Assembly: GCA_001598975.1 (NCBI GenBank)
Contig: BBXU01002649.1
Span: 1-60,904 of the forward strand
Source: Parachlorella kessleri
Taxonomy: Eukaryota > Chlorophyta > Trebouxiophyceae > Chlorellales > Chlorellaceae
DNA: 60,904 bases
Reading direction: 5' to 3'
Positions within the stretch are counted from its first letter, which is position 1. Each line of letters opens with the position of its first letter. The notes under the pieces were generated by a model. That model did no database searches and was not told where the DNA came from. It saw only the letters and a program-made list of their open reading frames with translations. The translations under genes and the position numbers were made by a program. This document shows, piece by piece, positions 1-12,500 of this stretch.

Positions 1-132
1 CCTGGACGCAGAAGAGCCGGGCTGCAGCGGCACGCCTGGCAGAGTGACAGGGCGCAGTCAATCGCCCCTTGACCCCCCCCCCCCCCCTTTGCCCTCCCTC
101 AACTTTCGCTGTTTGTCCCCGGCGTGTTGCAG

Positions 133-3100
133 ATCGCCGAGCTGCAGCGGCTGGAGGCGGCACGCCTGGCTGAGGCGCAGCGCAGCCTGGTGCGCGCTTT
201 GTCATGCTTTGACGAGGCCATCGTGCTGGTGGACGCCACGTCACCCACCGACTGGAAGATCAAGTACGCCAATGGGGCCTGGTCAAAGCTGACAGGTGGG
301 TCGGCACCGGCTTCCGACGGGCTCCTTTGTGTGGTCGTGGCTGGGGTGCATGAGGCATGCACCACCTGAGCTGAGTCACAGCTGTGAGGCCCTGCAGCAG
401 ATGTGCTGTGTCATGATGTGTCGTGGTATGTGCTGCACATGCAAGCAGTTTTGCGGCTGTGTGCAGGGCTGTCTGAGAAGGCTTCCACAGAGACTCCATT
501 CTGGGACCTGGTGCGCCTGTCCGATCCCAAGCAGGATCTGACCCGCATCCAGGTGCGGCGCTGCCACTGGTACCCCTCGTTTTTTGATTTTATGCTGGTT
601 TGTGATATTGATGTGCCCGACCACTCTATGCCCGGGTGAGTACGCCGCTGTGTGTATTGCATCACTGCAACCCTGGCCGGCGGTCTCACGGGTGTGGTGT
701 CCTAGCATACAAATGTCCATGGTCGGTTAGGGTATTCCGCTTTGCATCGCTGGTGGCCCTGGTCATACCTCACCTATGCCTTTGTCCTTTCTGCTGCTGC
801 GCTCGAGGTCAGCGCAGGAGGCGCCCTGCGCCCGGCGCTTCTGCCACCTTCTGCTCCCTCGCACCCCCCATACCAGACAGTGTGCAGGGGTGTCATGACA
901 TCACGCCTTCTGTGCATCCAGCATCTATGGTGATGAACGAATCCCTTGTGTTATCTCTCATTCTCCCTCCTCTCTGCAGGACACGATCTCTGCCCGCGAG
1001 CCCTTCACCCTGCGCCTGGCGGTACAGAACAACAGCAACGGCGGTACAGAGGGCAGCCTGGTGCTCAGGTTCCGCCCCGCCACCAACGACCACTTGTCGC
1101 TCCAAGCTCCCCTCATTGGTATTCCAAATTTTGTGGAGCCTACCACCAGCAAGGAGGCCTACCCCTCAATCCACTACTTTGCGGTGGCACAGGTTCGTGA
1201 CTGACCCGGGTCACGGGCAAGGGTGGCGGAAAGCTGCAAGGCTAGACTAGACTGTGGCACAGGTGTGACAGCTGCCGTAGCACAGGAGTGGGTAGGTGGG
1301 AGGGTGGAGGGAGACGGTGGGCGGAGCGGTGTTCGGGCCGTTGTTGTCGCACTAAGGGTGGGTGTGAGAGCGCGTAAAGCAGGTGGGTGGGGGGCAGCAC
1401 GGCGAGTGGGTGGTGCCGGTTTGGTGCTTGTGTGTTTGGAAGGGTGTCCGGTGGCTATTGCTTGGGTGAAGGTGCCTGATTTCTTGTGTGGCCCGCCTTA
1501 CTGGCAATTCTGCCAAGGGGCTGGTGGCGCGCTGTCAGTGGGCCAGCGATGCTGCTTGCGCCCAACCTGCTGCGTAGCGCTGCAGTACCCCCTGCAGGGA
1601 AGCCCTCTCGACATCGTGCTGCTGCGGCCGGGTCCGCCCCCTCCCAGCTGACCGTGCCGACTTCGTGCAAGACATCACTCACCCATGAAATGCAGTACCT
1701 GACTAAGGTCTGACTCATCCCCGGCTTCCTGCCATCCAGGCCTACGTGCCCGAAACCCCCAAGGGGGTGCTCCCCAACGGCATCGCCGCCACACGCACCT
1801 CCTCCAACACCCTCTCTTCCGCCTCCTCCCTGCCCCTGTCGCTCTCGTCGCGCTACGGCAGCGTCAGCGGCCGCGGCAGCGGGGGCAGCGGGGGCAGCGG
1901 GGGCAGCGGCGCCGCGCATGCCTGCTTTGGCCTGGACCGCCCCGAGACCCTCAAGGAGCTGAAGCTGGGGCCCATGCTGGGCAAGGGCAGCTATGGCAAG
2001 GTGTACAGAGGGCTGTGGCACGGCGCCCAGGTTGCGGTCAAGGTGGGTGGCAGCGTGGCAGCGCAGGCCATGGAGTGGCGGATGTGCAGGGGGTTTTGTG
2101 GCTCGTTGGGTCAATTTTAGTGGGGGTAAAGCTGCTGTGGCATGGCGCGCAGGTCGCGGTCAAGGTGAGGGGCAGCGCAGCGGAAGATGAAAATGAAATC
2201 GCAAGTGGGGTTTGTGACTAGCTGGGAGGTCGAGGGGGTTTCCTGGTAGTTGGTTGCGTCCATTTCACCAGGCTTGGACTAACCTTTGGCAGGCTTGCTG
2301 GCGGGCTGTGGTGGCATGTGCAGCCGTCAGCTCGGAAGGTCTCTGTGTGCCACTGACAGTAAAGTTCCCTCCACCTCCCCCTGGGAAATCCTATGTGACG
2401 GAGACACGTAAGACGCCGCGCAGGTGATGGATTCCTTTGTGGACCTGGATCCTGCGACGGGGAATCCGATCCCCCAGGAGCTGGCCAAGGGCCCCATGCT
2501 GGAGGCGCTGCTCTCCAAGGAGCTCCCACACCCACACATTGTGCAGACCTACGAGTTTGCCACCAGGGTGGAGTCAGAGTCGGACCAGGTCTGCCTAATC
2601 TAATGTACTTCCTGCTCCTTTTCTACCAAGGAGATAAATGACATGCTTTACCTCCGTGTCGTGTCATTTGCCTGCTTCCACTGAGAGCCTCTCAGCGTAG
2701 ATCAGATGCATTGTGTATGGACGTCTCAAGGCCGACCAAGTTCGCCAGTAAAGGCAAGCTAGCGGAAGAATGGGCCCCTGCGGCAACCCCTTTTTGCGCC
2801 TCCCTTCTGGCTGACATCTGGCCCTGATATCTGTTGTGTTGCGCTCGCTGCCGCCTCCCCTGCAGATCCCTGAGGACACACCCATCTTGGGGCACCCCGG
2901 GTCTGGAGACACCGACAGCCCGTTTGGGTCAGCCGGTGCCCAGGAGGGCGGGGCCGTGGCGGCGCTGCCGCCACGCCAGCTGCAGCGGATGTGGATCATC
3001 CAGGAGTTCTGCAACCACGGCACCCTGTACGACGCCACCGACAGGTTGGTTGGTGGCTGCGGCACAAGAGACTGACCCCTAGTCCCGTGTAGCCAGCTGC

Positions 3101-5798
3101 AGCGGATGTGGAGCACCCAAAAGCGCTATAATGGTTGACATGCATGTGCCGCCTGGTTTCATGGTGCACATATCACTTAGGCCCTTTGGGTTTTCAAACC
3201 CCGCATGACCGCTCGTCAGGAGCAGGGCACACCCTGGCAGCTTGGCATTTCTTTTTGGTCCCCAGCTGTTAGCTGAGAGGTGGTTTCAGCTCTTGGCCAA
3301 TAGCTCGTATCCCTGGCCTCTGCAGGGGGTGGCTGCGTGCCAAGCGCGACTTGGACGGTTCCACCAACTATCTCGCTGTTCTGCAGACAGCCCAGGTGGG
3401 TGCATCTATACATCTATGCTACTTTTCCAGATATAAATGCATATAATGTCCTCAAAAGAATCAAGAGGTGCTCCAAGAGGCGATTGGGGAATCTGCCTCA
3501 GCTGTGGTGTGACCATGGGGCTGCTCTCCGTCCTAGGTTGGTCAATTCTCCTGGGAAGCCCGCCTGTGGGTGCACCAGCAGGCGAGCTGAATACGAATGG
3601 ATTGACGTGACAGCAAGCTGGCCGAGATGGGGTGATTCCGCAGGAGGTCCCCTTGGCTGTGCAGCACCTCCCCACACCCCTGGCGATATTTTTGTCGGCA
3701 TACCTCTTTGTCATCTGTAGGAAGAGACTGCGGCCTACAGGAGATTGCCAGCACTGCGCAGTACCTCCACTTCCCCCGACACCGACATATCTGTTTGTCA
3801 TACACTGAGCCAGGCCTTCCCTAGTCCTGGTGCCTGCAGGAGATTGCCAGCGCCATGCAGTACCTCCACTCGCGCGGCATTGTGCACGGTGACCTGACCG
3901 GCAACAACGTGCTGCTCAAGTCCAGCTCCAAGGACCAGCGGCGCTTCATTGCCATGGTGAGTCAGCACGCTGCGTCAGCAAAGCGTGGGTCGGTCCATGA
4001 CTAAGTGGCCAGCTGTCAAGGAATCATGGGCACCACTTGTTATGGTGGGCCCTTGCTATGCACTGCGGACACAGGTCAATGTTCACAGCCTGCCCAAAGG
4101 GGAGGTAAGCCGGGAATAAGAGCTCGCTGGTGCTCCGACGTGTACAGAGACTGGCTGTCCGATGCAGTTGTGAGCAGTTGAGGGGCGATGTTGGTTGGTC
4201 GTCGGGTGTTGACCCTGGACGGCAAGGTGGCCTGCGGCACTTGTGCTCTTTAGGGAACAAAATCTGCGTTCCTACTTCGTGTGGGATGACCCCTGGCTGG
4301 TTGCAGTGTGCGATGTTGATCTTGCGCCGCAGTTGCATCAAAGGACTCAGCGGCCTGTCACTCAGTAGGCCATGTCAACCCAGTACATCTTCTCCTTCCA
4401 GGCTGGCCGCGTGTGGGCGTCTTCGCCACTTGCACGCTTTCCTGACCCAAGTGCCCGTATGGGCACCGAGACACATACCGGTACTCCAATACCTCACCCA
4501 CATCCGGTTTACACACCCAGCCCCCTCCTGGCCGCAGGTGGGCGACTTTGGGCTGTCTCGTGTGCTGAACCAGGACGACCCTATCGCGACCCAGTCCCTG
4601 GGGACGGTGACCCACATGCCTCCCGAGGCGCTGATACATGGGGAAGTCACCAAGGTGAGGCAGGCATTTGAGGCTGCTGCAGGGGTTTTGGAGGGCATGT
4701 GCACGCTGTGAGTTTTGGCTTGATTTGCTGGTTGGGCAGTCATTGATTGACTTTCACAAAGGGCTTTGCAGGGGTGTTGCTCGCCCAGGTTACCACTGGG
4801 CCCCGAGGCACACTGCTGGGGGACACCTGGAGGGCGGCTCGCGTGTCTGTCTTGGCTGCCGCAAGGGCTCGTGTGGCCCCTACGCCTCAATTATGCACGC
4901 TGTGTCGGAGGGGGCGGGTGACGGCAGGCAGCCATGTCATTTTTGGATACGTCGATTGTCACGCTTCACACAGAGCAATGGCATGCGGCCGGCCGTCCCC
5001 CCCCCTCGCGCGCGTGCGCCCTCAGGGGTTGTAACACTGCTGGTTCCCGTTGGGGGTGCAGAGCGTGGATGTGTACAGCATGGGCGTACTGCTGTGGGAG
5101 CTGTACTGCCACCAGCGGGCCTGGTGCGGCCGGGTGCCATCCCAGGTGAGTACCGCTGCCTGATGACGCACTGCTGGGGAGTTATCCCTTTGAACATATC
5201 AGTCATTGACATATCTTGGAGGTGGGTGGTACGTGTGGTTTGTGTGATTGTCAAGCCGCTGCAGAAGTCAGTGGCTACGAGGCAAAGGTGCATGGCTCGC
5301 TTGCTGCGCTGGCCACGCTATGCCTCGGGCTCTGCAACTCTGCCTCAGATACACAGGTGTGCACCCGATGTGCATCGACGGCGCAACGCCCTCACCCCGT
5401 ACTGACCAGCAGCCTGCGCACCTGAAGCTCTTGCCAGCAGCAAGCCATGTATGCTTGCTTGGGCCCAGCGAGGACATGACGCCCCATACCACGTCATGGG
5501 AGACTGTGGAAGAGTGTTAGGCTACGGGTGTTCAAGCGCTCGAATGGACTGGGCAGTTGTGCAGTTATGTAGTAGCGTGCGCGGCTTGATGCAGGTGGTG
5601 TACATGGTGGCAACCCTGGGGAGGAAGCTGGAGCTGCCAGAGCACGCGCCCGCCCCTTACAAGGAGCTGGCGACAGCGTGCATGCATTCCGAGCGTGAGA
5701 AGCGGCCCTCCTTTGAGGAGGTCTTTTCCCGGCTGGAGACCATGCTAGCAGAGGAGAGGCTGGTCTGCGGGGCGGGCACGCAGCAGGAGCTTCCCTGA
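133..5798 (+). CDS. PAS-domain serine/threonine protein kinase (TKL/Raf-like), 5' end outside window
   Basis: Eleven exons join in frame: 133-295, 467-552, 980-1192, 1740-2042, 2424-2588, 2866-3044, 3326-3395, 3840-3956, 4538-4654, 5062-5145, 5595-5798 (566 residues visible; the start lies left of the window). The first two exons encode a PAS domain (FDEAIVLVD, KIKYANGAW, FWDLVRLSD), a sensor fold that often binds a cofactor or a partner. A Gly/Ser linker follows, then a complete kinase domain: glycine loop GKGSYGKVYRG, VAVK lysine (2034-2042), hinge IIQEFCNHGTL, catalytic loop HGDLTGNN, DFG, MPPEAL, and DVYSMGVLLWE. The catalytic loop has Gly and Thr where HRDLK is usual, a pattern I associate with algal TKL kinases; the catalytic Asp and Asn are kept, so activity is likely. 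The substrate and the sensed signal cannot be read from the sequence. Several introns contain imperfect copies of the neighbouring exon (see findings). Confidence 0.85.
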
Positions 5799-7639
5799 GC
5801 GGGGGTAGCAAGGCGGGGCGCGGTGGGCTGGATGGGAGGATGGTTGCGAGGGAGGCTGCGCTGGGTGGCGGGCGCTATTGCGGCAGCCGTTGCAGTCGCG
5901 TTTGGGGGGCCGATGCTCCCGAGCTTCATGGGTGAAGCTGCCATTTGTCAGGTCTGGTGAGAGTCATGTGTTTTGAGGCTGAGCAAAAATGTTATGGTGG
6001 GATCTTGTAAGCCAGTTCTTGGGAAAGTGAGCACGAACACTCCAAGCGCCAGGGTTGGCGAGGCCGCTCTGCTGGCTTACAGCTGTTTTGGAGGGTTGGA
6101 GCGCACTGTTCTGCAGACAGGTGGTCTTGCTGGGGAGGCAGGCATGGCTGAGGTTTGTACATTTATGTTGTATCAGTGGCGGGAGCTTGGAGGTTGCCGT
6201 GGTCGTGAGGGAGGAGAGACAGCTTTTGAGCACCCCATGCTTGTTGTACCTGGACGTATCGGATCTATGGCATATCCCAGTATCGGTTTGGATGGGCCTC
6301 GATGGCCTCGGTTACTGTCTTGGTGAGGCGTTCTGCTTCGTGGAGTGGGTGAGTCCCGCAGGACCCAAAATTTTCAAGACTTTTCAACGACAGCCAAGGC
6401 AATCTGGATGTGTTCCCTGGCTGAGAGGTTCGCAATTAGTTCTCGCCTATGGGTAGTTTTGCGGCTCCCTTGCAAGTGGGCTGCAGTGATTGCTGTGAAC
6501 AATCAGCCTGGCTTGCCGCTCTGGCCGACCCCGGGGCTCTTCTTTGGTGTATCCTCTGGCCTTTATGGGCCTTTGGGCGGCTTCAGGGCAGTTGCCTTTT
6601 TATCCTTTCCAACTTAGAGCGTTCCAGCCAAAACCCCTTGAGCCGACACAGCGGTGTGCCCGGGATGTGGGTGTAGTGGGAGGTGTTGGCCAAGAACGAA
6701 AGCACCATGTCCCCGTTTGTGATTGTGCGCGCTCTAACCATATCAGATAGGAAAGCATAGTAAGCCAGTGGTTTTGTCGTCCCTTGCTTCATGTCAGCAT
6801 TGTTTATAACCCTTTTCTGCCAGTCCTCGGCTTGAGCGTTACCTTGTCTTGCGGTAGTGATAGAGGTACCCCTCTTCCTCTTTGCTCTGTTTTTAGCTTT
6901 TGCTGTCGATTGTAGTTGTGTTGTAACGGTGTGAGGGCGTTAGCCTGGGAGGTTGTATACGGACCGTGCTGGTTGCCATTCAGGACATCCTTCGGAGTTG
7001 GGAGTTCTGCGCAAGCCGCTTTGACGACCCTGTTTGTGGGTGCGCTACCAGTGGTCATCTTGTGTACCCATCATTTTGACGGCAAGCCTTCAAGTCGTTC
7101 TCGGAAACCTTCCTGTGTTACGCAGATGCGGAACTATCTGATGTTGAACATTGCTTGAGGAGCCTCTGAGGAAAGTTTAAGTAGAATGTGTCCTTGCAGG
7201 TAGCTCACTATGGTAGCCCACTACCATATGGGGGCAGTGGGTTGCCTATGGGATATGTCGAGTTAGGACAAGACACACCTAGCCTGGGTGGCCGAGGACT
7301 AGGCGGCGCCCATTGGCCAACAGTGCCACCCTGCCAGACCCAGGCTAAGTACACCGCACATAGCACAAGGTGCCCATTCTTCGTCCAGTCGTGTCCGTAC
7401 AGCTCAGCTCTCACTCCCTGTTCGCACTACCTGCCACCCGTATTAGTAGCACAACGTGCCACCATCACCACACAGCCATAACTTCAACACGACAACATGG
7501 CATGCAAATCGCTCCCAAAAGCTTTAAAGCTCTCAGATCAACAGAGCAGGCGGTCCTACCACTGAACTCCTCATCCCTCGGAAGTTACCTGCAAGCAAGC
7601 ACCCCATCTGTGTCGCTCCTCTAGGGACGAACCTGGGTA
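5799..7639. other. Gene-poor stretch: kinase 3' flank
   Basis: I see no exon chain or conserved protein here on either strand; the open frames are short and lack family motifs. The left part is probably the kinase 3' UTR: a TGTAA, the usual green-algal polyadenylation signal, lies near 6006. A copy of the dispersed repeat (inverted orientation) lies near 7381-7450. Confidence 0.5.
7381..7450 (-). repeat. Dispersed repeat family, copy a
   Basis: Read on the minus strand: GGGTGGCAGGTAGTGCGAAC, then AGGGAGTGAGAGCTGAGCTGTACGG. Shares the GGTGGCAGGTAGTG core and AACAGGGAGTGAG with copies near 18.7, 45.2, 50.0 and 50.5 kb. Confidence 0.7.
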
Positions 7640-7740
7640 TCCCGCGCGCGGTGGCCAAGGCGGAAGCATCTAGAATCCGTCTGACCTGGCCTCCAGATGC
7701 GTCTGGAGCATTCGGGGCGGAGCGCATATAAGGTGGCCTC
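7640..7740 (+). promoter_or_regulatory. Heat-shock promoter of Hsp20 copy 1
   Basis: A TATA box (catataag, about 7725-7732) lies about 80 bp before the start codon. Upstream, GAA and ATC/GAA units at 5-bp spacing (7662-7676, GAAgcATCtaGAA) resemble a heat-shock element with one imperfect unit, and a TCCAGATGCGTCTGGA inverted repeat with a downstream TTC lies at about 7691-7712. The whole block recurs, inverted, before Hsp20 copy 2, so it is conserved between the paralogues. Confidence 0.7.
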
Positions 7741-7812
7741 GTTGACCAAAAATCCATCCTTTTGCCAATTACCTATCGTAAACCCTGCTTTGTGAGCCTT
7801 CAGCAAGCCACC

Positions 7813-9069
7813 ATGTCCCTGATCCCTCGCGACCTGTTTCGTCAGGATGACTTCTTCGCACCCTTCTTCGGCGGGTTCCCCTTCGAGGCCGGTGCGCTGA
7901 TGGCACCCCAGTCTCAGGGTTCCGGCCAGCAGCTGGCCACTAGGAGCATGCCAGTGGACGTGGTTGAGGTGAGTACTCACCACTAGTGTTGGATGCGTGA
8001 GAATATAGCCTTTTGCAAACCTTGAAAGCAGGGTTGAATACTAAAATACTGCAAGTCCCTCTAGGAGGAGATACAGGAGGTTTCCAGGGGCCCTGTCACA
8101 TCTGTCCAAACTTGGCAGCACCTGTTTCCCTGGAATTGCACCCATATCTCTGCCGGCCCATTTTGCAGTATCTGACCTGGCCAGCTCGCCTGCCTCACCT
8201 GCCTCTCTGCTGGCCTGCAGAAAGACACTTCCTTTGAGGTGAAAGCCGATATCCCTGGCGTGTCCAAGGATGACATCCATGTTAGCGTGGACCGTGATGT
8301 GCTGCGCATCAATGTGGAGAACAAGGCTGAGAAGGAGGAAGAGAAAGAGGAGCAGGGCCGCAAGTACCACAGGTGAGCTGATGGAAGGGACACAGGCTGG
8401 GGTTGTGCAAGCGCCTTCAAATAGCGTGGCAGGATCTTCAGCATAAGGCATAGAGGCCTAATTAGTTTGTGGCCGGGTGTACCATGCTCATAAGCCAGGG
8501 CGTTTTGAATGATGGGCCCAGATCATGGGAACGGCATGTTCATACTGGACACGGGGTTATCAAGGAAGCTCCTTGTTGCAGGTGTCTGCCAGCCTACCGT
8601 CTCACCTCTTTGCCACCTCCCGCTGCCCTGCAGGTATGAGCGCTCCTACAACTTTGTGGGAAGGGCCCTGCGCATGCCCGACAATGCCAACCTGGACGAG
8701 GTGAGTTAGGAGGGCTGAGTGCACTAAATTCCAACAGCCACCTCTGCAGTTGCATTTTAGTCGGCTGAGTGAGGCTTGCTGTGGGGCCAACTTGTGCAGA
8801 CTTGACAGTGCTTTGCACGCTTGGGTGGTTCCGCATATTGCCGATTCATTTGCCACGAGTATCTCCTTCTCGTTGGATCCCGTCCTCAGCTGGTGTGCAC
8901 TGTGACACAGTCATACCGCCTGCCCAGTCCCTTCCATTTCCCACCCTAACCTGGAATCGCTGTTCTGGCCCTGCTGCAGGTGAAGGCCAAGTATGAGAAT
9001 GGCGTGCTGAGCCTGGAGGTGCCCAAGAAGGCGAAGGACGCTGGCACCAAGCGCATCACGGTCGGCTAA
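7813..9069 (+). CDS. Small heat-shock protein Hsp20 (alpha-crystallin family), copy 1
   Basis: Exons 7813-7968, 8221-8372, 8634-8700 and 8980-9069 give a 154-residue protein, typical for a cytosolic sHSP. The start ATG has a good context (gccaccatgt). The N-terminal arm (MSLIPRDLFRQDDFFAPFFGG) is rich in Phe. The alpha-crystallin domain covers about residues 53-145: FEVKADIPGVSKDDIHVSV, the charged KAEKEEEKEE loop, YERSYNFVGRALRMP, and YENGVLSLEVPK. The tail ends ITVG, an I-x-V anchor that docks neighbouring dimers. The role is ATP-independent holding of unfolded proteins under stress. The matching heat-shock promoter implies heat induction. A near-identical paralogue with the same four exon lengths lies at 25363-26578 on the other strand. 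Confidence 0.95.
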
Positions 9070-9561
9070 GCTGACAATACAGGGAGGGCTGCACTGTATG
9101 ATTCGGCTGCCGGAAGCCTAAGTCGGTCATAAGGGCTGTGTAGCCCTGCATTGGGCTGTCTGAGGATGCTGGCTCACCTCATGCACTGAGAACCTGATGG
9201 CAAAACCTATCCAGTCTTTTGGACTCTTGGCATTGCCGGGCTTGACATTCGTATCATTTTGCTGCATGACGCCCTTCCCCGCAGTTTTGTGTTGCAAGTA
9301 GCGTTAGAACTTGTATTGGGCAGATATGGCCCTTTTGTATGGTACAAGTCGCACACATGCCATTGTTGCAGCCTTTCTGATAGCAGCAGGGTGCTGGCAA
9401 ATAGCCAAACAGATGTCATGCAGGACAGTTGTGCAGTTCCGCCAATGTAACATACGATAGAACGAGTCGCTGAAAACGCCAAGGTTGAAATAGCACAAAG
9501 CTTGAGCCCGCCAGGCTCAACGGAAACAGAGCGAAGCTCCAGCCAAACAGGCTTCCCAAGA

Positions 9562-12500
9562 CTACAACATCCTCTTCCCAAGCGCCACGCTTCTACCACC
9601 CAAGGTCTGCAGCCGCAGCGCAGCCTGAAGCAAGTCCCCCTGCTTGCTCTCCGGCCTGCACACACATGTAGAGGGCACAAAGTTGCTGCCGCCAGGCACA
9701 CTGATGGCATGCAGTCGCAGCATGTACTCCAGCCGGTGTGGCCTACGGCAAGCCACAGTAGCCCACCTCCTTGCTCTTGAGCTGAATAACTATCTTAATA
9801 CCCAGCACAGACAACACACTCACCCCTGCTGCACCACCTCTGCAACTCTACCACCTGGTCCAAGACCAGAGTAAAAGCCGCCCGCCACTCACCTCTTGGT
9901 GGGGGATGAGGGGCGGCTCCTGCCAAAAGACACTGCTCTCAGGTTGGGGCTGGCCAAGCCTTCCACCTCCAGCAGCCCATCTCCCTTCAACCCCACTCTG
10001 TTCAGGGACAGCTGCAGAAAGAGGGATGCAGCCAGTCGCGGTGTCAAATAATGACCGGCACCAGGGCTCTATGATCACTCCACCCGTGGATGTTTTGCTC
10101 ACACACCTAACCGCATTGGGAGGGGATGCATCTCCCCACATGCGCTGGCATGCACATTCACCAAATTCTGCTTTCCTACCAAGCAAAACTTGCACCATCA
10201 AAGCCTTCTGGGCCCTGTCTGGGCCCGTCAAGTGTGGACGACGTGAGGTGCAAACATACCACTGTAAATTCACAGCCATAGTTTATGCCCTCCTGACTCT
10301 AGCGGGACCAGGTTCAGTACCTTATCAACTTCATATGTTGCAGCAGGGTTACGGGAAAGCGCTCCACTGCTGACAAGGTCCTGCTTAAGCGCTCTCACCT
10401 GCGAGGAATAGTGCTCATTGTTCAAAGCCGCACAGGTGGTGTGACACACTGCTCAGCTGTACGTATTATACTGCACTGCCCCAGAGCTTGTTGGGCCCTG
10501 GCTACACATGTTAAGCTCCAACAACCCACTGCTGCTGTGCTGTTAGGCATGGCTGGTGTGAGCTTCAACATCGTCAAACGTGCCTATCTGCTGGCCAGCC
10601 ACCCAGCCAGGCGGGAACAGGCACTCACCATCGCATTGAAAGAAGACCCGCTCTTAACCAGCAACTTGTTGCGTGCTGCTGGTGACAGCGGGGGCGAGGC
10701 ATTGTTGGGTGAAAGCGGCCCTGAGGAGCAGCAGCGAGGTGTAGTAACCCTCATAGACAAACAGTCGACACATCTCCAGTCCCATTTTGGTTGCCAGGGT
10801 TCACGCAGCATGTCCATGTATGCCCATGGTCAGTACGCCAAGCAAGTTGTGAAGGCCAGGTGTGTTTAAACCATGCAGTACACTTACTTGACTCTAAGCC
10901 AGAGATGCCCTCCGTTGTCACACGCAAGTGGCTGTGCTCCTGCTGCCTCTGCTGCTCTTGCAGGCGCTGCACCAGCGCTAGCAGTGCATCCCGCTCCGTC
11001 TTGAGCACCTCCGCTGCAGCATAAACAAGTGTGGAAACCCTGGCATTAGGTTAATTGAGTGAGGCTGGTGTGTGTGCAAGCGTTGTCAGTCAGGCCTTTG
11101 CATGCCTCCCGTGAGGTACCGTGAGATGAGGATATAAATAGCGAGACCCTAAAACTAAGCCCAAACATAATTCAATGGCGGACTGATCCCTATTTTGGCC
11201 TTGCTTACTCAGTGCTGCATGTTGAAGGACTAGACACCTACCTGCTCGTGCCAACTCGGCGGTTCGCTCTCTGTCCCAATCCCCACTGTCGATTACCCGT
11301 CCTAGCCTGTCCACATCCTGCTTGAGGTGAGCATTCTCCTCCTGCAGCCGCTCCGTGAGTTCGGCCAGCCTGCAGGCAACCACGCGCGTCTGAAGATGCT
11401 GGTGAGACACAAGATTTCAATGTGCTCCGTTTCGTTACCCCTCCTCTTTCAAGTGCTCAAAACCTCACCTACCCCACCTCATGATCGTCTGGCGGATTAT
11501 GATCAAAGGCTTTCAATCTATGCCTGAAGTTGTGACTCATACCTTCAAAACCAAAGTGCAGCCACAGCTGGGACTCAGACCACACCTTCAAGTCCAGCTT
11601 CAAGTGTGACAGTCCTTCTGTCAAGCCACAGCAGAAGGACCTTAAAACGGAAGCCCTCTTGGCATGCAGCGCTCAAAGCCAAACCCCTTCATCCACCTGG
11701 CATGGTCCTCGTCCAGGGCCCTCGCTTGTCTTCCATCCACAAATGCCCGCCAGCCGTACAGAGCTTTGTCAAGCAGCCGCCTATGCCTGGCAGCATCAGC
11801 CTCCCCCAATATGGATCTCCGGGCCCTCAGCACCTCCACATGCTGCTGCCACCCCTGCAGCACATACACGACCATCGCCGCTCGGTGGCGGACACTAGAT
11901 TCACAGCGACATGACCGTAGGCAGAGTAAGCGCAAGGACATATGCAGTTTTCATGCTCCGACCAGAGCTCCACCCAACCGTGCACCCACCTGTAGCGCAA
12001 TTGCCTGATGCTGCAACTGCCTGCCCCTGAATGCATCCCTGGCAGTCTGCCTGAACCAGGCCAGGTACCTCCATCCTCCCAGAGCCCTCCGCAGCACCTG
12101 CTGGCTGTGCAACCCCGCAACTGCTGTATTTAGGCTAAGGTTCCTGGCCCTGCTGCCCACCGACCGCCGCCAGGCTGTGCAGCAGTGCTGCAGCTTCAGG
12201 CGCTGCACAAGCCAGCTAGCATGCTGTGCCGCCTGGCGGCGTGCTGCTTCAATCTGCGTCAGCTGCTGCCTGCAACTAGCATACCGCCCGTAATGCAAAA
12301 GAACTTTCGAGATAGTCCTCCAGGGCAGAGTGGGTGGGTTTCCAAGCTGACACGTTCGTAACAAAGTAGGCTGTGCCTGACGAGATGTGTTTAACCATTG
12401 TAGGCACACAATCTAGCCACTCCATCCTAGATTTGCTCACCAGCCAAGGAAGCCCTTCAGCGCGAGATGCAGCCTGTCATGCAGACATGCTGCCTCCCAA

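Noticed and set aside
11642..12069. Longer Sfi1-like exon 6 ending at 11990
   Set aside because: It reads well as protein but ends in phase 0 while the next exon needs phase 2; kept as an alternative in the gene entry.
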